This document shows positions 57,567-64,000 of a DNA stretch of 64,000 nucleotides, in pieces. The position numbers and the translations under genes were made by a program. This DNA comes from Lichina pygmaea (taxonomy: Eukaryota > Ascomycota > Lichinomycetes > Lichinales > Lichinaceae), in NCBI GenBank assembly GCA_963422465.1, contig OY730171.1, positions 4,298,202-4,362,201 on the forward strand, written 5' to 3'. The first letter of the stretch is position 1, and every line of letters begins with the position of its first letter. The notes under the pieces were generated by a model that was not told the origin of the DNA, did not search any database, and saw only the letters and a program-made list of their open reading frames with translations.

Positions 57567-58103
57567 ATGTACATATCCGCCAGGATGGCCGATGGATCAG
57601 AAGCAGCCGTCGCAGACCGTATCGGTCGATATCCAGCACATACGAAGCAAGTAGCAGGAACAATAGACGGGGTGCACACGGACGTCATGTCCGTCGCATT
57701 CTCCGACAAGATTATGATTACCGTCTCACAAGAGGGACGACTGGCTCAATGGGTACGAGTGTTCACAGCTCTGGGGGATATATCTCGTTCTGACAAAAAG
57801 CCACGATAGATCCAGGTTCCGCTGACAGGCTCAGAGACCAACTTTGCTGGAACGCATCTTGAGAACGACGATATCGATGGTCTCCTACCAAGGTCTGATC
57901 TGACCGCGTCTACGCTCTTGGGAAACACCGTCTCTGAGAGGCAGACGATGGGCCAGCTTCTGGCTACTCAGGTGGCAACGGCCATCATGACGAAAGGCCC
58001 AGAAGAGAATAGAATGCTATTGTTGGGACTCGGGTTGAAACACCTACATCAAGATCGACAGGCCTTCTTTGGTATGATCGACTTGATTCTAGATTGTATC
58101 TAA
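57567..58103 (+). CDS. Proteasome assembly chaperone 3 (PAC3/POC3-like)
   Basis: PAC3-type chaperones guide early assembly of the 20S proteasome alpha ring. Exons 57567-57752 and 57810-58103 give 159 aa (153 if the Met at 57585 is used). The beta-sheet core reads VAGTIDGVHTDVMSVAFSDK, IMITVSQEGRLAQW and, across the 57-nt intron, IQVPLTGS, then the helix-forming part NRMLLLGLGLKHLHQDRQAF. An insert between about 80 and 110 is longer than in human PSMG3. The product is inferred from fold-level pattern rather than a single catalytic motif. It shares a 188-bp divergent promoter region with ECM16. Confidence 0.8.
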
Positions 58104-58605
58104 ATGGCGAGCATGAGTGACCGTCAACGGATGCTAGCCACTAGATGAACGAACTTAGACACTTGATATAGACAGACGTCAATACCCAGCTCTCAGCTCG
58201 TGACGCACTGTCCAGAACCCTTGGTATCTGGTATGAATATTTCAGATCTCTTTCCTCATCATGGCTCAATGGTAAGAGCAGTCATTTCAATCCAACCGAC
58301 CCGACAAGACTCCACGCGCGCCGTCTTAAACTGATGATGATCTTCTGCCCAAACACTGGCCACAGTATCGAGAGTTTCTAGTATGCTCTTTATCCCTATG
58401 CATCCGTCGCCGACAGCTTGTGGCTGTGCCATAGTCTAGAGTCGGGCGACTCGGCTTGAAGTAGAGCTTAAGCAATTTTCGGACGAACGAGATGAGTCTG
58501 TAATTTTTTGATGGGGTATAAGTGGAGACAAGGAATTCAGAAGCCTCAAGACGTTGTGGGCTGCCAGTCATGGCGTAGGTCTATCAGGTCTTCGCGGTCC
58601 TTCAA
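58104..58605. other. Convergent gap PAC3 / TRS120
   Basis: Contains the 3' flanks of two converging genes and no recognisable gene. Sequence is slightly AT-richer around 58480-58520. Confidence 0.4.
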
Positions 58606-61600
58606 CTAATTAATACCGTCTCCCAACTCTTCGTCCTGTGCTGAAACAGTGCAAGGAGTTTGAGCATGCCACGTCCTCCTGTTCTTCTCCTCGAGCGGTC
58701 GGTCGTCGCCGACTGCATGTGGCGCTACTTTGGCGCCCGCGGTCTTCGTCTGGGCAAGCTGGATCTCTTCAACGGATGCATTGAACTCATACTCGCCCCG
58801 GCAGAGAACGCATACGCTCAAAGCAACCTCCGTGGTTGCTCCCGGGGCGAGAAGAGGCAAGGGTTGCTGCAGAAGGCCATTCCACAGCAGTCGTCCAGCA
58901 AGGTCTAAGGCACTGTGGCTTTGCTGGTTGCGTAGACTGGGCTGCATTCGAAACGTGGCGTGAACACTCGCCTGGGTACGGTTCGAGATCCGCGTTGTGA
59001 GTTTGACGAAGGAGTTTGTTTGAATGTCATATGCGGCGGGCCCGATTTGGGACACAGATCTGCTCCCATCGCCGGAGTTTGTTGATTCGACAACTGTCCG
59101 GACATCCACCTCGTCCAGCTTGATGGCATCCATCATCTCGTGGCTGAGTCTGATACGTCGAAGCTCGATAGCCCCAGACCGTCCAGATATAGGTTCGTTC
59201 CAATGGCCCGATAAGAGCTTGAGAATCTCGTGTCGATACCAGAACTCTCGCCTCGACTGTCGCTCGGACTTGGATGATAGCCGCTCCGAGTTCAGAACGA
59301 ACTGGCGCCTGTTTGCGGGGTCAAGGATGGGTATTGGTGCCAGGGAATTCAAGAGCAGGACTCGTGGAAACGGGAGCATGAACCGAGCCGTGCGGCCGGG
59401 AGATACGGTATCCGAGGTGGTGTATACATCCCCATCTGACCCGTGGTGATCATCTGCGGCGGAGGAGGCCACTTGAAGCGTCATTTGGAGTGGGTTGCGC
59501 CACGAGTTCCGCAGATCGAGTACCAGGATGCTGTGGGATTTCCCGTCGTTGTGCTCCCGCAACGCACGAAAAAGACGGCCGAATGGGGAGGGCGGAAGCG
59601 CAGTCTCTCCCGGCGGGCTAGAGGCCGTCAAGGGCCCTTGCTGATGAGCTCCGGAACAGAAGGGCAAGACGTCAGTCCAGACAAGCTCTACAGAGGCATT
59701 GACGCTCACGGTCAAAGGCACTCTGAGCTGGCGCGTATAAAATCGACCCTCGATGTCTTCTCTCGCCTGGCCAAGATGAGAATAGTCAAACTGCAGAACA
59801 CCGCCCGTAAGACCAGCTTTGCCCAGCACCTCCAGATCGACGGTAGCGCAATGCTCCGGATCGATGCGAAAATCGGCAACATTGCCTCCAGTCCATCTGA
59901 AGGCTCGCCTCCGAAATTGAAGCTCCAGCTCATGCATCTGTGCTGGCGTGGTGTCCTTGTCGCGCATGTGGGCCCGTATGGGTGAAAGGGTTGAATCTTC
60001 AAAAGAGAAGAGCACGGTATCGACCGGCGTCGTACCAGAGATATTCCGAAGTGTGACAGATAGCGATTTGGTTTCTCCCTCGAGCATCATCATGGCCGCC
60101 TGAGGCAAGCCGGTGTCTTCCACTTCCACCAATGGTAGCGAATCAATGACTCCAAGCTCTAGAATCGAGGTCTTTGGCCCGATCGCAGTGTTGGTTAGCT
60201 TGGAAGCTGCAGATGCTTCGGATGGCGAACGGTGATGCTGATTGATCGTCACATCCGGCCTGAGTCCTTGCAGTTTGTTGTCATGGACCCGGTACCATGG
60301 CTCGCTGAAGATGGGGAACCTCCGAGGCCAGCAGCCGCTGATCTGCACGACGCATCCAGTGACCTTCAGTTGACCGGCAGTCCGCGGCACTCCTGTGACA
60401 ACCATAGTCTGCTTGCGGTACGACCCCACGATGGTAGTGTGTTCCATGCAGGCGAAATCGACCCCCTCGGTGTCAAGGCTGAGCCGCTCGATCTCGATCT
60501 CGAATTCGAAGAGATTCTGGAGGGTAACTCGAAAGTCCACTTCCTCTCCGGCGATCAAGAGTCTGTCGGTCCTTGCATTTTCCACCGCTTTCCGCTTGGG
60601 GTCAAAGATGAAGGGTGTCTTCTCGGCCTTCTCTGCCAGATCTATCGAAGCCTTGAGCTCGTCCTTTCCGTGCGGGAAGGCTCGCTTCAGCGGATCGGGT
60701 TCTAGATGCTCGACGCCTCGGATAAGGAACTCGTCCCAGTAGTCCGCCGCTACATGGGGTAGCCCGACCTTTCTTGCCGCAATGATTGTCCGGGAGATGT
60801 TCGTCGCAAGGCGTATTTGCTCTTCGCGCGAGAGAGTCGCGGACGCCTCGTGACTGCCAGCATCAGGCGCGATGCCACTTCCTGCTGTCCGGAGCATTTC
60901 CGAGGTGAACCGGAGCACTCCTCGGAAGTCCGGAAGGGCCTCGCAAACATTGATGCAGCACCTGAGAACCTGAAGTTTGAGGTTCTGATTTCCAAAGGAC
61001 CGACAAAAGGCATGGCGTAACGCCCGGGCGACTGTTGCGTCGCTGGAGTCGTCCAGGCGAGGATTCCTTTGCTCGGGCTTTGGAGATGCATGAGGTGTCG
61101 ATCGAGGCTGTCTGCTACGAACGTCCTGGGCAAGGAAGTCGGATCCGAAGATGCCGTAGGCTCGGCACAGCAGTGCCAGCAGCTCTTCGACGCCACCCTC
61201 TTTGTCATTCTCACTGAGGTCAAATGATCCCGAAGCGACGGCGTCGCTGCCAACGGCATTGAGCACCGTCAAGCCGGCCGCCGGGTGGACACCCAGCTCC
61301 GCCGCCCCAACTTTTCGTGCCTGGATCAGACTGGGGACCAGGGTGGCCACAAGCTCCCTCATGATGAAGGCCTTCTTCCTCTGGAAGCCCAAGCTTGAGA
61401 GAACCGAGGCAATACCGGCATAGATGGTGACCCGATCGACTGCTGCCAACGCATCATCGGACGGAGGAGGCATGGCTCGAAACGTCATCGTGGCGATCCA
61501 TACTTTCGACGGCGAGAAGGCATCATCAGCCGGTTGCAATCCCAGCCTCGGAGGAAGCGGGCGATTCAGCACGAAATGTTCCAGTGCATCGTCATCAAGC

Positions 61601-63323
61601 CTGCCAGCACGATGGTAGGCTGCCGCCAGAATCTTCCCGTACCTGATCAAGAACTCGGAATAAGCTAGCTGCGGCAGCGACTCTCCGGCGTTGCTAGACG
61701 CTCGATTGTAGAGGGCAAGGATCAAGTTTAGCAGATCAGGTAGGAGGTTGGCCAGGTCCTGTAGGGAGGCCAAGCGATGCGAGACGGTCGAGGCAGAGTC
61801 GGCGTCCTTCGAGTTGGAGGCATTGGCATGATTGCTCGGTTTCAGTGACAGCGATGAGGACTTGTCCGCGGTAGGATAGCAGATCCCGGGCACCTACGAC
61901 AGCCGATCAGACTTCCACGGCTCACGATGGCGCCTTGCATGTGATAGCGGCTAGAATGGGGCAAATTGGGAAGGGCTTACTTGAAAATCTAGTCCGGCCC
62001 ATGCAAGCATTATAAGACATACGGTTATGGTCTCCAGGGCCTTGGCGTGCCACAAGTGATCACCATTTGCCTTTGCGATAACTGCGCTCTCGACAAGCTC
62101 GCCGACGGCATCTTCCCAGCGACCAGCAAGCAGGAACAGTGTCCCAACGACCAGGCCCACTCGACCTCTGCCTTTGTTCCTGGCTCGTTCGCTGAGACTG
62201 CCTGATCCAAAGCCATGGACAAGAACTTTGTCCCTTGCTGTACCGGTTGAGGGACCACCTCCAGATAGCTTTTGTGAGCTGTTGGCCGCCGGTCGGCCAG
62301 CCGGAGCTTTTCCGGCTCCCGTCATGTCTTCCGAGGCCGTCAGCGGAGTACTCGTCCCATTCGCAGGTAATATAGTCGCTACTCCATCTGCCGTCCCAGC
62401 AGCAGCAGCAGCCGGCGACAAGGCATGTGCGGGCATCGACATCCGTTGCTGATTCTGGTTCGTCGCCGACGGGGAGCCCGATCTTGACCTCGACGCCGAT
62501 CCAGATATAGAAGCGCGATGCTGTGATAGGTGACCCAATCTATGCGCATCCCATGACAGATGACCGTTGGGCCCCCTTTGGGCGAAAGAAGAAGATGCAG
62601 GAGAGTCTATCGACGGGAGAGCTTGAAGAGATTTCGCATAGGTGGTCAGTTCAGCCAAAAACAAAGAGCTCACATCGCACATGACCGTCTTCATTGTCGT
62701 CGCCCTCGACAGCCTTCTCGGTGGAACAGGAATGATGCCTTGGGGCAATGCCCTTGCCGGCAACGAACAGTCGAACAACAGCACGACGTGCACCAATGCC
62801 CTCGAGTATTGCTCCTGGAGGTCTCGCAGCGTCTCCAACAGCTCATCGAGCTCTTGCTCTTTACTTCGTCCCGCTCCAGTGCGATCATTTGCTAGACCTG
62901 CATCATCTAACCCATCGCCGTGGGCCAACCCTGGATGCTCCGAGCAGTCCGCCAGCCCCAGAACGATTAGGGGCTCTCTGAACAGCTCGAACGGCGATAG
63001 GGCCAGATGTGAATGAGGCGGCAGCGCTATGGATAAGTTGTATATCATGGAGCCCATGGGAAATGCCAGGGGGGAGAACATGGCTACGCAATCAGAGGTA
63101 TTAGCCATAGATCTGGTCGTCTTGGGTAGCGCGGGGCGAATTCTACAGGCGTACTTCTGTTGGGACGTGCGTCAGGGCTCACATCACCAAGACGGACAAC
63201 GCTGACCGACTTCATCCGCTCCGCAAATGCCATGAAGCTGGCATGCGTAATCTTTCCAGTAGGCAGCAACAACGCTCGTGGCCGCGCCGGGGCTATGGGT
63301 GACAGTGGATCTGACCCCATCAT
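58606..63323 (-). CDS. TRS120: TRAPP II subunit Trs120 (TRAPPC9/NIBP)
   Basis: Trs120 is a TRAPPII-specific subunit needed for Rab11/Ypt31 activation and late-Golgi traffic. Exons 63323-63155, 63083-61981 and 61893-58606 close to 1519 aa. The N-terminus reads MGSDPLSPIAPARPRALLLP, KITHASFMAFAERM and VRLGDVSPDARPNR, joined in phase to MFSPLAFPMGSMIYNLSIAL and PFELFREPLIVLGLADC. A Ser/Pro/Ala-rich insert (about residues 210-330) precedes GRVGLVVGTLFLLAGRWEDA and EAKANGDHLWHAKALE-like helices (IAKANGDHLWHAKALETI here). The long third exon carries GWIATMTFRAM-like TPR/helical blocks followed by the C-terminal beta-sandwich region (FRVTLQNLFEFEIEIERLSL, MVVTGVPRTAGQLKVTGC). An in-frame Met pair lies at 63323/63320; an earlier ATG at 63428 is open but not family-like. 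Confidence 0.93.
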
Positions 63324-64000
63324 CACGATAGTCCAGTCCACACCGGGCCCGTGCAGCCTATGCACTCGAGGAGGATTGCGGCTCTCAAAACTTCGACCAA
63401 CCACGGGGCATGAGGCGATCCCGCCCACAAGACCTTCTGACTATGTATACGCTCTAAGAATACACGAGCAAAGGAGAATCTCGGGTCAGGAAGGGGCGGA
63501 GAGGGATCTAGGCCACGTCAGTTCCAGCAACATCATCGGCATCACCCAGCGGAAGCCACTAACGCCTACATGAACAGGCTGTGATGACAGTCGCAATCCC
63601 TGGTGTCCTCTCTGTCCGGGGCTCCTATTCCCTCAAGTCTTCTTGGCTCGTAATTCATCCGACCATCAGACTCTTCCGGCATTCTCAGCGGAGAAGGAGA
63701 TCTGTGAGGCATGAAGGACCAGAAGATGCAACAATCACCGAACGAGGACGACTGAGGAAGCAGAGAGTCTGAACAAGACTCTGGCATTCATTTGGGTGAG
63801 CTGGACTGCTAGGGAGAACTCCCCGCCCCTGTCTATCGTGCCTATCAACTTGGACCGTCGATGATGTACATATGTACTGTACGTATGTACGTAAGCACGG
63901 TAAGTACCGTACGGAGTACGTATTGCCGAGTGCCGATCATAGCTTTATTGCGTCCTGTACAAATAGTACCGGTACCGTACTATAGCGGACCACAGTGAAC
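63324..64000. other. Terminal gap with GTAC-rich cluster
   Basis: Upstream region of TRS120 and beyond. No gene is recognised. GTAC/TACGTA words are dense at 63860-63930 and again near 63955-63985. Confidence 0.45.

Overview
The window is nuclear DNA of a filamentous or yeast-like fungus, most probably a basidiomycete. It is GC-rich. Genes lie on both strands with short gaps and carry many small spliceosomal introns of about 43-120 nt with GT-AG ends and CTRAY-like branch points. The protein set (tuberin, Mis6/CENP-I, a 375-residue actin with five introns, Trs120, LAA1/HEATR5) is eukaryotic housekeeping. The retained inner-kinetochore CENP-I and the intron style fit a smut-type lineage (Ustilaginomycotina) better than a Tremella-type one, but that placement is inference. 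There is no rRNA, convincing tRNA, CRISPR or bacterial-type operon.

Layout: 1-9.1 kb holds a divergent pair, TSC2 (tuberin, minus) and CSE1 (importin-alpha exporter, plus). 9.9-16 kb is accessory: a basidiomycete-type tubby-like protein, an ACC-synthase-like aminotransferase and a repeat-rich gap with a possible small secreted protein. 16.8-23 kb holds actin (minus), FES1 and CENP-I/Mis6 (plus). 22.98-25.7 kb is a gene-free stretch with a CTGGT minisatellite, a duplicated 3'-flank and a 778-bp inverted-repeat transposable element. A PH-domain protein follows (25.7-27.7 kb, minus). 28-33.4 kb is a second accessory, low-gene region with microsatellites, homopolymers, a probable secreted peptide and dispersed repeat relics.

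33.4-45.7 kb is a dense block: CDC123 (minus), CWC21 (plus), a peroxisomal enoyl-CoA isomerase (minus), PET100 (plus), a TACO1/YebC protein (minus) and the giant LAA1/HEATR5 (plus). 45.7-47.5 kb is a simple-repeat gap. 47.5-63.3 kb carries an FMP32/CCDC90-type mitochondrial protein, COG1 and ECM16/DHR1 (all minus), PAC3 (plus, divergent from ECM16) and TRS120 (minus).

Neighbours do not form a pathway cluster. Several roles recur: Golgi/TGN trafficking (LAA1, COG1, TRS120), mitochondrial gene expression and respiratory assembly (PET100, TACO1, FMP32), translation and ribosome biogenesis (CDC123, ECM16), and TOR control (TSC2). The most unusual content is in the accessory gaps: the inverted-repeat element with its neighbouring duplicated 3'-flank, many poly-G/poly-C and GTAC-rich tracts, a two-exon gene fragment downstream of CDC123, and a GC-AG intron in LAA1. 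I found no self-evidently new multi-gene system. Splice junctions were placed by hand from reading frame, consensus and family similarity; where lengths matched the family exactly (actin 375 aa, CSE1 962 aa) confidence is high.
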